Of a stretch of 64,000 nucleotides of DNA, positions 32,964-41,626 are shown piece after piece. Under the pieces are notes generated by a model that made no database searches, was not told where the DNA came from, and saw nothing but the letters and a program-made list of their open reading frames with translations. Each line of letters starts with the position of its first letter. Position 1 is the stretch's first letter. Source of the stretch: Paraspadella gotoi (taxonomy: Eukaryota; Chaetognatha); assembly GCA_051294375.1 (NCBI GenBank), contig JBJCIZ010001666.1:46994-110993 (forward strand), in the 5' to 3' direction. The position numbers were made by a program, and so were the translations under genes.

Positions 32964-34166
32964 TTAAACATGAAACATTTCTCCCATTAGATTTTCTGAT
33001 ACAAAATCCCCAGCAGACGGTAAATTTCCACCCAACAAGGACGACGACGACACCGACGACGACGACGCAGCCAGTTGCTTCTCCAACTCTTCCAAGTAAG
33101 ATATGATTTGCTCTCGATTATCCTCGCGATATGCCTCATTTTTATTAATATTATTAACACTACCAATCTCCTCGGGAGAAGGAAGCCGAGATCCTGCCGG
33201 AGGTCCCTGCAGTGATCCATGCAGAGGTCCCGGCTGGGAGAGTGCTGACATACCATGATTATTACTTTTTTTTTTCGTCTTCTTTTGTCTTACTCCCGGG
33301 TTTTCATTATTAATTTTATTCTTTTTATTCTCTGCAGCAACCTCACTCAAAGAAGACCCCGCACCCGCGTCATCGACTCTCTTTCGTTTCATCTTTTTCT
33401 TCTTCTCCTCCACCAAGGACTTCCCCGCCAAATTCTCAGGACCAGACACTACCTGCACTTCTTTTTTTTCTTCTTCTTCTCGTTTGACAGGTAAGTTATC
33501 ATTATTATCATTATTGCTTGTTTCGGGAACATTTTGTCCACTTATTCCGTTCAACCGGTTAATTATTGTAAAATTTATTCGGTTTCCAAAACCCGAACCT
33601 CCATTCACGAAGGCATTTATCATGTCAGAAATTTGCTTCAGAGTCGAGTATGCGTCGGCAGAATTAACTATGAAGGTTCTTGTATAATTTTCAGAAATGT
33701 TTCTGTTTATTGAAGAGGACAAACTTTTTAATGTCCTAAATTCCATAGCTTCCAAACAAACCCCGCTTCCTCCCGTAAATTCAGAGTAATAATAATTGGG
33801 ATGTCTCTCCAATGAGTCGCAAGATTCCTCACAGTAATTCTTAATCCATACTGCGGGCAATGTTCTACCTTTTTTACAGTTGGGTAGAACCATGACGCAA
33901 GATCTATCAGATAGTAACTTTATAGTTTGTTTAAATTTTGGTATTTTTTTTTCCAATTCCTTTTCCATTTTTTTCAAGTCGTTATCCAACGAATCAAAAT
34001 AAGTTACTAAAGTTTGCCATTCAGTAACTGTCAACGTAATTTTTCCTCTTTCCTCATTCAACAATTTATCTTCCTTTATCAGGTTGACAAAGTAAGCGAA
34101 AAAAGAATTGCACGTTGACAAGGTCGCGGCATCGCTAATTGGGAAAATTCCGTCGTTGCACAACAT
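32964..34166 (-). CDS. Unrecognised 400-residue element protein with nuclear-localisation-like clusters
   Basis: Clean ATG-led ORF. The N-terminal ~220 residues look globular (helical, with Cys at several positions, e.g. NYCEESCDSLERH). Then comes an Asn-rich linker (NNDNNDN), two strongly basic clusters (EEKKKKMKRKRVDD and RQKKTKKKSNN) typical of nuclear localisation signals, a Pro/Gly-rich segment and a Ser-rich C-terminus. I recognise no family. As the most 3' gene of the virion-gene strand and the direct opposite of the polymerase, it could be a virion or replication accessory protein; that is positional inference. The absence of frame breaks over 1.2 kb supports a real gene. Confidence 0.7.
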   Translation of the reverse strand: MLCNDGIFPISDAATLSTCNSFFAYFVNLIKEDKLLNEERGKITLTVTEWQTLVTYFDSLDNDLKKMEKELEKKIPKFKQTIKLLSDRSCVMVLPNCKKGRTLPAVWIKNYCEESCDSLERHPNYYYSEFTGGSGVCLEAMEFRTLKSLSSSINRNISENYTRTFIVNSADAYSTLKQISDMINAFVNGGSGFGNRINFTIINRLNGISGQNVPETSNNDNNDNLPVKREEEEKKEVQVVSGPENLAGKSLVEEKKKKMKRKRVDDAGAGSSLSEVAAENKKNKINNENPGVRQKKTKKKSNNHGMSALSQPGPLHGSLQGPPAGSRLPSPEEIGSVNNINKNEAYREDNREQIISYLEELEKQLAASSSSVSSSSLLGGNLPSAGDFVSENLMGEMFHV

Positions 34167-34354
34167 TTTGTAGGTGAGTTGATTTTCTATCTTCTTCTCA
34201 AGTAGAAATGAATCTTTAAATTGATTTTTCTTTTTTTATACGTGCGTCCCGCCTCAATTTTGTAGCAAACTATTTTCCAAAACATATCATATTTTAATAT
34301 CCCTTCATCTCCCCCTCCTCTTCATTTTTCCTCTCTTCGTTACGACTTGCCATC

Positions 34355-34360
34355 GTAACT

Positions 34361-34410
<50 letters not shown>
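34355..34410. repeat. (CT)n tract
   Basis: About 45 bp of pure CT between the genes at 34166 and 34408. In the sense of the - strand genes it is (GA)n, located some 190 bp upstream of the ATG at 34166. Confidence 0.9.
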
Positions 34411-34411
<1 letters not shown>

Positions 34412-34677
34412 GGTCGTAAGTTGCGACGGTAGATTTCCAATTTTGTAACCGGCTGAACATATTTAGGCTCTCTTTGCATTAAATCTATCAAATTATTAGG
34501 ATTTGATTTATTGCCTCCATTTTTCTTGGACCTTTTTCTTTTCCTACTGCCGCCCCCAACTTGCATATTTTTCCAAGATCCTTTCTTTTTTTTTCTTCTT
34601 TTTTTTCGATGCACTGTGAAGGCTGGGATCTCGGAATTTGACATTCCTTTCGTCTTCCTTCTTCTCCTCTTACCCAT
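34408..34677 (-). CDS. Small, highly basic protein, 89 residues
   Basis: An ATG at 34677 leads a Lys/Arg-rich protein (MGKRRRRKTKG; HRKKRRKKKKGS; RKRKRSKKNGG) that ends in a less basic, more ordered C-terminus (LMQREPKYVQPVTKLEIYRRN). Such proteins in DNA viruses usually neutralise and condense packaged DNA. Its place directly downstream of the protease in the virion cluster fits a core protein, but no family assignment is possible. Confidence 0.6.
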
Positions 34678-34715
34678 CTTTTTTTCTTTTTAATTTTTTT
34701 AATTTTTTCACTTCC

Positions 34716-35247
34716 TTATATACTCTTGCCAAGCAAAGGGAGAGAAAATAGTTCTTCATTTACCAAAGATGTGGGTTCAGCTTCAAACGCGCTAACGATA
34801 CTAAATGCTAAGGCATCATAATACCATAATTCATTTTCATGTTTATCTATTTCATATATCTTATATAAAATATCTTTTAATGAATAATTTCTAGCCGTGT
34901 AAAGCACATAGATTATATTGTGATGTCCGCAAGTGGCCGAATAATCGTTTTGAAGGGGATAATTATTATAGTAAACTGGAATAGAATTATTTGTCTTTTT
35001 TTCTATGTAATCACGAAATGTTTGATTTATACTCGGAGGAAAACCGAGGGAATCAAAATATACTAAATAATCTTTTTTTATATGAAAACTCGACCAATGG
35101 GAGCCGAGACTTTCTCGACCAGAATGGTTGCAAGTGAATAGACTTCCAATCGGTGCATTTAATGGAAGCATATCGGCCGGATATGTGCCCAAAAATACTT
35201 TTTTAGCATAAATATCACTCGTCACTATTTTATCTATTGTTAACGTG

Positions 35248-35252
<5 letters not shown>
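34716..35252 (-). CDS. Adenovirus-type maturation cysteine protease
   Basis: This 178-residue protein matches the adenain/Polinton PRO fold by its spaced catalytic residues: His52 (LGSHWSSFHI), Asp67 (YFDSLG), and Gln101 and Cys108 (LQNDYSATCGHH). The N-terminal FLGTYPADMLP also fits the family. These proteases cleave capsid and core precursors during virion maturation. I chose the ATG at 35252; the frame runs further upstream only because a (GA)n repeat is open in all frames, giving RERERE residues. The length is close to that of adenoviral proteases (around 200). It lies ~100 bp downstream of the major capsid gene. All four catalytic positions are present, so it looks intact. Confidence 0.9.
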
Positions 35253-35294
<42 letters not shown>

Positions 35295-35310
35295 TCTTGG
35301 TCTCTGTCTT
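35253..35310. promoter_or_regulatory. (GA)n tract directly before the protease start codon
   Basis: In the sense strand ~45 bp of (GA)n ends at the protease ATG. GAGA tracts are known promoter elements in several invertebrates. Here it may be a promoter or leader, or simply a microsatellite. Confidence 0.4.
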
Positions 35311-35355
35311 TTTTGTTTTTTTTTCTTGGTCTTTCCGTTTTTTTTATTTCTGCCC

Positions 35356-36738
35356 TTAGTAGTCGAATGAAATATTTCTGTTTTCATTCAAAAATATACT
35401 AGCCCCAAATTCTGAATATAACAAACATACTATTGCATCATTTTTTGAAGTACTTTTAAAAGTGATTTCCAGGCGACTTGTTGCCGTTTGGCGAACATCG
35501 TCGTGATCTTCATTAACACTTTTATAGTTTCCAGTATCTAAGGCAAAGAAAGTTAACCCATTTGCATAATTATCATAACTTATTGTCGCCGGAATGTCGT
35601 ATTTAAAATTTTCTCTAACCATTGAAAAATAGGCTTCTTCATATTTTTTTTGCGCAAAGTCCATATGCTCTAACCCTTGAGGAGAAGGATGAACTACTCC
35701 GTCTAAGACCAGCTTCAAAGATGTTATATCAAAATGTTGAAATTCGTAACAGCTTTTATTTCCAACCCCTAGAAATGCTTTTTGGGATACAAATCCAATC
35801 ACGCAAGTACTAGGTTTTATATTTTGATAAAAAATAGAATCTATGTAAACAGACTTTGAATTCGCGGGAATTACGAATGGACGAACACTGGATTGACGAA
35901 CTGCATAATTTATTCCTCCATTTTTAATTAAATCTTGTTCCAATGATAATTTAAGTGATGGTAAAATGTCCACGCGTTTTACAAGAACCCTCATTTGTTT
36001 ATATGATATTTTATAATCATTTATATTTGCAGCATTACTTCTACACGAGAATTCGATTGAATTCTTTTTGAAGTCTAATGTGATAGGCGTGAGAGCTGGT
36101 AATAATTTACTCTGATTTGAAATCCCTGTATAAATCTGCCCATAAATCTTAATTACTTTAGAATTAGCTGTTAATAAACAACGTTTTTTAAATCCACTGT
36201 CCGGAGCATTCGGATCAGCTCGATTTTGATCGAATTCTGTGTCCCCATAAAACCCTTGCAATCTCTGCTTGTTATCTCTCAAATCCTTATTATAATATAA
36301 TGTATTTATAAAAAATGATAAATAACTTTGAGTATTGTAACTATCAGTAATTGCACTTCCGTTTATTCTCAATGTGATTGAGGAAAACAAAGTGTTTGCG
36401 ATACCATCCTCAAAACCTATTGAATTACCAGTGGGGCCAGCGGGGGGAGTTCCAGTGGGCGGCGCAAAATTATCAAGAGACGAACCGCCAGCTTTTTCTA
36501 TTGTAACATCTGCCTCAAACATCAAAGAACTTAAGTCTGTATATGATGAAGATAACCCAATGTCAAAGGAAATATTACTGCTTGTGTCACTTAATGAGGT
36601 TAATGGCGTAAAAAATTCATATCTGCATCCTAAAATTCCTTTTTGCTTTAACGGAACAGAAAATAAATTCAAAGCGGCACTGATTGACTCCTCTTGAGGA
36701 GAATATCCCGCCGGCCTTACCAAACGATCATCAGTCAT
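35356..36738 (-). CDS. Major capsid protein (double jelly-roll, hexon-like)
   Basis: An intact 460-residue ORF with ATG at 36738. The size, the position between protease and pX-like genes, and the sequence pattern fit the Polinton major capsid protein, whose two jelly-roll domains trimerise into hexon-like capsomers. Matching signs are an N-terminal segment after MTDDRLVRPAG, a strand-rich region with TLRINGSAITDSYNTQ followed by an aromatic helix (YLSFFINTLYYNKD), and late LYSEFGASIFLNENRNI. A Pro/Gly loop (PPTGTPPAGPTG) near residue 95 could be a surface loop. Assignment rests on family pattern and gene order rather than a catalytic motif. No stops or shifts are present, suggesting recent activity or conservation. 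Confidence 0.85.
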   Translation of the reverse strand: MTDDRLVRPAGYSPQEESISAALNLFSVPLKQKGILGCRYEFFTPLTSLSDTSSNISFDIGLSSSYTDLSSLMFEADVTIEKAGGSSLDNFAPPTGTPPAGPTGNSIGFEDGIANTLFSSITLRINGSAITDSYNTQSYLSFFINTLYYNKDLRDNKQRLQGFYGDTEFDQNRADPNAPDSGFKKRCLLTANSKVIKIYGQIYTGISNQSKLLPALTPITLDFKKNSIEFSCRSNAANINDYKISYKQMRVLVKRVDILPSLKLSLEQDLIKNGGINYAVRQSSVRPFVIPANSKSVYIDSIFYQNIKPSTCVIGFVSQKAFLGVGNKSCYEFQHFDITSLKLVLDGVVHPSPQGLEHMDFAQKKYEEAYFSMVRENFKYDIPATISYDNYANGLTFFALDTGNYKSVNEDHDDVRQTATSRLEITFKSTSKNDAIVCLLYSEFGASIFLNENRNISFDY

Positions 36739-36748
36739 ATTTAAAATC

Positions 36749-37279
36749 TTAAGAAAAAATATCTAATTTTGTATTTTTTCTTCTCTTTTTTTTTTTAATT
36801 TTTTTTCTTCTTTTTTTTAATCGCTTTCCTTTTCCTTCTTGCGAAATGATTGTACCTTTCATATTTCCTTTCCCTTTTATACCTTTCTTTTTTTTTTTAA
36901 CCAATGATTCTGCCAATGTATCTGCTCCCCTCTTCAAAGCAGCGGATGCCTTACTCTTTCCCTCATCCAATGCTTTTTTTCCCGCACTTTTAACGCTTCT
37001 GTTCACAAGTAAATCAGCCAACCCTGTTGCTCCCGCACTTGCCGTTCCTTTAGCTAAGTCCGAAACTATTCTTTTGCTTATTGGTTTAGCCATTTTTAAA
37101 GCCGGTTTGATGCTTTTTGTCGCACCCTGTATCAATGGCTTTACATATGTTAATAATTTCTTTAATATTTCACTCATTACTCCTCTTCCTCTCTGTCTCC
37201 TTAACATAAATCGCATAGGAAGTCGGGATCCTATGTTGGGCGGAAGCCGCCGCTGCGGCAATTTTATTGTGTGTAACAT
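36749..37279 (-). CDS. Basic core/pX-like virion protein
   Basis: The frame is open from a GTG at 37306, but the first ATG is at 37279, giving 176 residues starting MLHTIKLPQRRLPPNIG. It has a basic N-terminus (RFMLRRQRGRGVMSEI), a Gly/Ala/Ser-rich amphipathic middle (AKGTASAGATGLADLL) and a very basic C-terminus (KRLKKRRKKIKKKKRRK). This matches the pX/pVI-like proteins of adintoviruses and Polintons, related to adenoviral core or membrane-lytic proteins. IKGKG near the C-terminus fits the adenain site pattern (M/I/L)xGx-G, suggesting processing by the protease encoded next to the capsid gene. It ends only ~10 bp before the major capsid ATG, as in a tight late gene cluster. Confidence 0.75.
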   Translation of the reverse strand: MLHTIKLPQRRLPPNIGSRLPMRFMLRRQRGRGVMSEILKKLLTYVKPLIQGATKSIKPALKMAKPISKRIVSDLAKGTASAGATGLADLLVNRSVKSAGKKALDEGKSKASAALKRGADTLAESLVKKKKKGIKGKGNMKGTIISQEGKGKRLKKRRKKIKKKKRRKNTKLDIFS

Positions 37280-37318
37280 TTTTTTTTTTAATGTTTCATT
37301 TGACACAAATTTTATTCC

Positions 37319-38251
37319 TTATATAGCATTTTTAGCCAGACGAAATCCAAGTGTAAGATAAGTGGGACCGGCTCTTAATTTTGCGTCCTCCGAATAAAAA
37401 TTTTTTAAAACAATTAAAATATTGTCAATGTATGACCGACCAACGGGATGAAATATAAGTTCTTTGAAAGTAAAATTCTGTCTACCTCCCAAATTTTTAT
37501 CATCTATAGGCACTACTCTTAGCAATCTTGAATATTTTGACCCCTGGATCCAATCTTGAATTATGTCGCAATAACATAAAATCACATTATCCGGTGACAT
37601 GTTAGGATTAAAAAAAAAATGAGAAGATTCTTCGTCGTCGCACTCTATGTCATTTTGTTCCTTAAAAAATCTCTCCTCATATCCTGTTATTTTTCCATTT
37701 TTGTCCTTGATAGGATATTCATAACTTGGTCCCTTCTTTGGTATTCCTACTGTTGTATAAGCAGTGTTAGACGGGGCGTCGGCATAAACTCCTAATAAAA
37801 ACACCATTTTTCCATATAATCTCAAATTAATCCAATTTTCTACAACATTATAATAAACATAACGATCTATTTTGTTATATTCCAATATTTTTATGTCCTT
37901 CAATCTTGGCACGGATTGCCAAATTAATTTATTAATTTCATCCGTTAATCTTTCTGCAGTGTCGTAATTACCAAATGGAACTACAAATTCTAATTTTTGC
38001 CCATAAACTTTTCCAGGAGCCATTGGATCATCAAATTCCGCCAAAAAGTCAAAAATAACAACTTTATGATATATCTTTGATTCTTCCGGAATGTTATATG
38101 TCGAATTTATTAAGGATAATTCAACTAGTGCCACTTCATAATTTTCATTCAATATTACAGGCTCGGGCAATGCATTGCGAAAATTATAATGTGTATTTGG
38201 AAACTGATCGATAGAATCACTGCTCATTAATTGTATTAGAAAATCTAACAT
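37319..38251 (-). CDS. Minor capsid protein (penton-like, single jelly-roll)
   Basis: An intact ORF of 310 residues from the ATG at 38251. A second ATG at 38227 (MSSDSIDQFPNTHYNF) gives 302 residues and may be the real start, because it reduces the overlap with the integrase stop (38217) from 35 to 11 bp. The opening pattern is characteristic of Polinton minor capsid proteins: a short Ser/Asp lead, FPNTHYNF, then LNENYEVALVELSLINSTYN. Strand-rich sequence follows to a conserved-looking end (YIDNILIVLKNF, YLTLGFRLAK). The protein should occupy capsid vertices as pentamers. It sits directly between integrase and the pX-like gene, and no frame breaks are present. Confidence 0.85.
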   Translation of the reverse strand: MLDFLIQLMSSDSIDQFPNTHYNFRNALPEPVILNENYEVALVELSLINSTYNIPEESKIYHKVVIFDFLAEFDDPMAPGKVYGQKLEFVVPFGNYDTAERLTDEINKLIWQSVPRLKDIKILEYNKIDRYVYYNVVENWINLRLYGKMVFLLGVYADAPSNTAYTTVGIPKKGPSYEYPIKDKNGKITGYEERFFKEQNDIECDDEESSHFFFNPNMSPDNVILCYCDIIQDWIQGSKYSRLLRVVPIDDKNLGGRQNFTFKELIFHPVGRSYIDNILIVLKNFYSEDAKLRAGPTYLTLGFRLAKNAI

Positions 38252-39512
38252 CTTTTAGCTTGTTCAATTCTTTCTTTGTCATCCAGGTTGCCTTCTCCGA
38301 ATTTGCACCTTTCACCAAATATAATTTTTCACCTCCTATTTTTTTCCCAGATCGTAAGGATCGCTTATCTACAACTTTTGTTTTAGTAACGAAAAAATAA
38401 TCTTTTTTTTCCGACACTGACGGTTTCACTTTCTGTAGTTGATATGCGTAATAATGCTTTTGTTTATTTTTTAGCCTATACAAGGGCGGAACACCGGGAA
38501 TTTTTTCACCGATTTCAAATGCAGAATCATCGAATTCCTTCTCATACCCTCTCTTAAATACTTTCTTTTCAAGTTTAACTCGAACCAGATCACCCACTTT
38601 TAAAGGAAATTTCATGTTTTTAAATTTCTCTTTATGTTTTCGTCTTTCATCCTGATATTTCTTCCTTAAGAATTTTTCGTTAGTTGACAAAGATGCCTCA
38701 AACGGGGAAAGATTATAAAGTGACGGAGTTTTTCGAAGGTTTAATGATAAAGTAACCAAGGGCAATATTTTAGGCCAATTATAATCTTTTAATGCATAGC
38801 AAGTTTTCCACAATAACTTTTCAATTTGAAAGTTGTAATTCTCAATTATATATGATTTTTTCCCTGTCTTTGTAACATAACCCTTTACCTCAAACTCTGC
38901 AAACAAATCTTTTACTTGCGCATTATCAAATTCTTTTCCCGCGTCAAAATGCACTGCAGAAGGCACGCGCCAATTGTTCTGCTCAAAAACAGACAAAATG
39001 GCCGCTCTCACTTCCGGTCCACTTTTACTTTTCAATGCACGCGTCCACCCAAAACGACTGAAAGCATCGCAACATGTAAGAAACATTCGAAAAGGACGCC
39101 CAAACGATTCCAAACTCCCTACATCTACCAGATCCATGCACCATTGATAATTTTGAAACAAACGCACTGTTTTTCGATAGTGGTCACGTGGTATTTTAGT
39201 CTTTTTAAATAAAGTATAGGTATTTTGACCTGATAAAAAATTCTTTACATCTTTCCTACTAATCTTGGGATCCTCTAATTTTGCTTGTTTAAATAATGCC
39301 TCAATGCCCCCAAATGATCCCGGGTTTTCTATGGAATAATATATTTTTTTTAAAATAGAATTTTTTTTTTCATCTTGCAATTCGTTTTGTGAATTAGGTT
39401 GCTCATCCTCACTCTCATCTTTTTCAGCTTCTCCCAAGTCACCTTGGTCAACGCGTCTTTCTCCCAAGGCACCACGCTCTCTCTCACGATCTTTATTCTC
39501 TTCCTTCTCCAT
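38217..39512 (-). CDS. Retrovirus-like integrase with chromodomain
   Basis: The ATG at 39512 gives 431 residues; upstream in-frame codons follow only a TTG. After a charged, low-complexity N-terminus there is a zinc-finger-like helical region (ISRKDVKNFLSGQNTYTLF), then the RNase H-fold core with the acidic triad D127 (WCMDLVD), D190 (AVHFDAGKEFDN) and E224 (YIIENYNFQIEK). Next come a C-terminal SH3-like region (KVGDLVRVKLEKKVF) and a chromodomain-like end (EKLYLVKGANSEKATW, about 395-412). It would insert the linear element DNA into chromosomes, and chromodomains bias the target towards modified histones. D-to-E spacing (33 residues between) is close to the usual 35. Intact frame. It overlaps the penton gene at its 3' end. 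Confidence 0.92.
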   Translation of the reverse strand: MEKEENKDRERERGALGERRVDQGDLGEAEKDESEDEQPNSQNELQDEKKNSILKKIYYSIENPGSFGGIEALFKQAKLEDPKISRKDVKNFLSGQNTYTLFKKTKIPRDHYRKTVRLFQNYQWCMDLVDVGSLESFGRPFRMFLTCCDAFSRFGWTRALKSKSGPEVRAAILSVFEQNNWRVPSAVHFDAGKEFDNAQVKDLFAEFEVKGYVTKTGKKSYIIENYNFQIEKLLWKTCYALKDYNWPKILPLVTLSLNLRKTPSLYNLSPFEASLSTNEKFLRKKYQDERRKHKEKFKNMKFPLKVGDLVRVKLEKKVFKRGYEKEFDDSAFEIGEKIPGVPPLYRLKNKQKHYYAYQLQKVKPSVSEKKDYFFVTKTKVVDKRSLRSGKKIGGEKLYLVKGANSEKATWMTKKELNKLKDVRFSNTINEQ

Positions 39513-39523
39513 ACTCTTTGATA

Positions 39524-40408
39524 TCAATCAAAAATCCCTTCGTATCTCAAACCCTCAGAATCTTTTTCTTTTTCTTTTTCTTTTTGTTTTTGCAATCTTG
39601 TTTTCGGTTGTGAAAATATTAATGATATGTTTGAATCCCCCTCACTCGTTTTTTTTCTTTCACTCACAGTCTTTTTTCTTCTTGCTTGAGCCTGGGCCAA
39701 GGACGAGGAAGCCGTTGACTTCTTTGTTTTATTTTCCGCACTTATGCTTAATTTCCTTCTTTTCTTTGGGGTGAAAGATAATAAATTACTTTCTTCGTTT
39801 ATGTTTATATTTTCAGACGGTTGGAGAACGGGAATTTTAGATTTTGTATTTGCAGCTAACCAATATATTTTTGCATTAACTTGAAATGGACTGGTCGAAC
39901 CAGATGCAATCAAATCTTTTACTATTTTATCTTTATTTCCTAAGTACAAATCATTATGATAAATACCTTTATCAGTTATTTTTATATTTGGTATGCTTTC
40001 AATTATTTTTAAGATTTTCTGTTCATAGGGATCTTGCAAAACTATTGAATTTTTCTTTTCTTCCGATGCGTCAGCTTTTATCTCCTTCTCTCCCCTGCTC
40101 GATCTCAATTGATCTAAAATTGGATAAATTCTCTCTTGCAAGGTGCTCCAATCTTGCGCAGTTTGATTCTCCTCTAATCTTTTATTCTTCATATACTCTG
40201 CTTCTAATTCTCTCACTTTCACGTCGTCTGCCACTTTTTTTAAATCATATTTATTATTTGGAATCCCAGAAGACTCAATTTGAGTAGCTAAATTAGAATC
40301 CAACATAGATTTATTATATAATTTAGATAATTCTTGCGCCGAAACTAAATATATTTTTTCCAAATATTTCAAAGGAGCCTGGGGAGCGGAACCAACATAT
40401 CCAGTCAT
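39524..40408 (-). CDS. Hypothetical element protein, 294 residues
   Basis: Clean ATG-led ORF ending 11 bp before the integrase ATG. The N-terminal part (residues ~10-110) is helical and probably coiled-coil (KYLEKIYLVSAQELSKLY; KVRELEAEYMKNKR). A compact motif follows around KITDKGIYHNDLYLGNKDKIV, then a basic Ser/Lys-rich tail with possible nuclear signals (PKKRRKL) and a Lys/Glu run. Polinton-type elements commonly carry a protein of this general build beside the ATPase and integrase, with a small ordered 'I...LYLG'-like core. I cannot assign a function. Placement suggests a virion or assembly role. Confidence 0.7.
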   Translation of the reverse strand: MTGYVGSAPQAPLKYLEKIYLVSAQELSKLYNKSMLDSNLATQIESSGIPNNKYDLKKVADDVKVRELEAEYMKNKRLEENQTAQDWSTLQERIYPILDQLRSSRGEKEIKADASEEKKNSIVLQDPYEQKILKIIESIPNIKITDKGIYHNDLYLGNKDKIVKDLIASGSTSPFQVNAKIYWLAANTKSKIPVLQPSENININEESNLLSFTPKKRRKLSISAENKTKKSTASSSLAQAQARRKKTVSERKKTSEGDSNISLIFSQPKTRLQKQKEKEKEKDSEGLRYEGIFD

Positions 40409-40416
40409 TTTTATTA

Positions 40417-40554
40417 CTATTTTTTATCTTCTTCTTTTTTTTTATTCCGTCTATTTGCTAGTTGGAATGATAGACTTATTAATGTTGGTAATAACGTGCT
40501 TATTAATGTTCCCAAAAACTTTCCCTCTTGTAATACACCTTTTCTCTTTTTCAT
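40417..40554 (-). CDS. Small hydrophobic/basic peptide, pX-like, 45 residues
   Basis: An ATG at 40554 gives 45 residues: a basic start MKKRKGVLQEG, an amphipathic-to-hydrophobic middle FLGTLISTLLPTLISLSF, and a Lys/Arg-rich tail. The stop is 9 bp before the next ATG at 40408, which is the tight spacing of a real gene. Short peptides with this Gly-hydrophobic-basic layout occur in Polintons and adintoviruses and are compared with adenoviral pX or the lytic peptide of pVI. A membrane-active virion role is therefore an inference from layout alone. Confidence 0.5.
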   Translation of the reverse strand: MKKRKGVLQEGKFLGTLISTLLPTLISLSFQLANRRNKKKEEDKK

Positions 40555-40637
40555 GGAAATTGATTTAAGAGACAACTTATAAATTTGGCTTTTATATGGT
40601 TTTTAGTTTTTTTATCAAGTCAGAATTTACTGCAATA

Positions 40638-40868
40638 TTAGTCAATAATAAATTTCTTTGCTACTTCGGCTAATGTTTTAATTAAATCTTTAGATTTTGA
40701 TGAATTTAAATAACTTTTTTGATCCTTTTTTCTTAATGAATTTACATATTTCATTTCAGGAATACTACTTTCAAGTCTACGACCAGCCGCAGCATTCCTC
40801 TCATTTAGTCTTGAATTTCCCTTCACCATCATGCCTTTCACGGTAAGCAATCCCAAAACCTTCTTCAT
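40638..40868 (-). CDS. Small basic ORF overlapping the ATPase 3' end
   Basis: An ATG at 40868 gives 76 residues. An alternative internal Met (MVKGNSRLNERN) would shorten the overlap with the ATPase from 68 to about 30 bp. It is basic and helical (KYVNSLRKKDQKSYL; DLIKTLAEVAKKFI) with no membrane helix. It is in a different frame from the ATPase and has its own stop. It could be a small virion or scaffolding protein or a chance frame. The compact packing of the cluster favours a real gene. Confidence 0.45.
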   Translation of the reverse strand: MKKVLGLLTVKGMMVKGNSRLNERNAAAGRRLESSIPEMKYVNSLRKKDQKSYLNSSKSKDLIKTLAEVAKKFIID

Positions 40869-41626
40869 TCGGTAAAAAATTAGTTCTAATTCTTAATTCT
40901 TCGGGAGTTGCTATTGTAAAATCAATTAATAAATACCCGTATGGCCAATTAATTAATTGACTGTTTTGATGGGCTTCGTGTAATATCTGAGGACGGGAGG
41001 GTGAAAATTGGCTTCCTAACCTTAACAATGTTGTTTTGTCTCGTAAATATTTTGTTATTAATAAATAATGACAGTTTAAACTTATCTTTCGAAAATTTCT
41101 TGGGTATTTTTCATAAATATCGTGACAAGTTATAATTACTGATATATTCCGATGATGGCTTAGGCAAGTATAGAGGGACTCTAAATAAAATTGATTTAAT
41201 TTAGTAATTAAATCGTCGTAGATTAGGAGAAGATGATTAACGCCAATTAAATTTTCTGGATCTACGACACTTTCGTCCACCCCTTGACGAAAGATAACTT
41301 TATTTGCCAAATCAGGACTTTCAAATTCTTTATTCTCTTGATCATAAAAATATAAAATTTTGTCAGGTGGAACATCTATTATTTGATCAGAATAACGACA
41401 TATTGATAATAGTTTGTGTGATTTCCCAGTAAATGAGCTTCCGGAAATGCTGCGGAAAAAAAATGGAAAGAAAACAAAATTTGTTTAAATTAAAACTTTT
41501 TAAAAAATATTTTTCTCGATTTTTTTATCAATTTTTTTTTCTCCCCTCATTATTGTTTTTCTTTTATACTCACATCATCGTAAACGGAGCGCGAAATCGT
41601 AAATCGAAATTTTTTATTTCATCCAT
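40801..41626 (-). CDS. Genome-packaging ATPase (FtsK/HerA-type), two exons
   Basis: Exon 1 is 41574-41626 (ATG at 41626, 53 nt, ending before gtgagt). Exon 2 is 41449-40801, after a pyrimidine-rich 'ttttccgcag' acceptor. The phases agree and give 233 residues. Walker A (GSSFTGKS) begins a few codons into exon 2, Walker B is LLLIYDDL (about 110 residues downstream), and a sensor-like strand is VIITCHDIYE. Unspliced, exon 1 would run into TGA at once, which supports the intron. These ATPases pump DNA into preformed capsids. The size is typical of Polinton ATPases. The rest of the virion genes follow on the same strand, so it is probably first of that block. Confidence 0.88.
41450..41573 (-). 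other. Intron of the packaging ATPase gene
   Basis: The 124-nt intron has a GTGAGT donor and CAG acceptor with a T-rich tract. It is inserted just before the codons for the P-loop. Confidence 0.8.
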
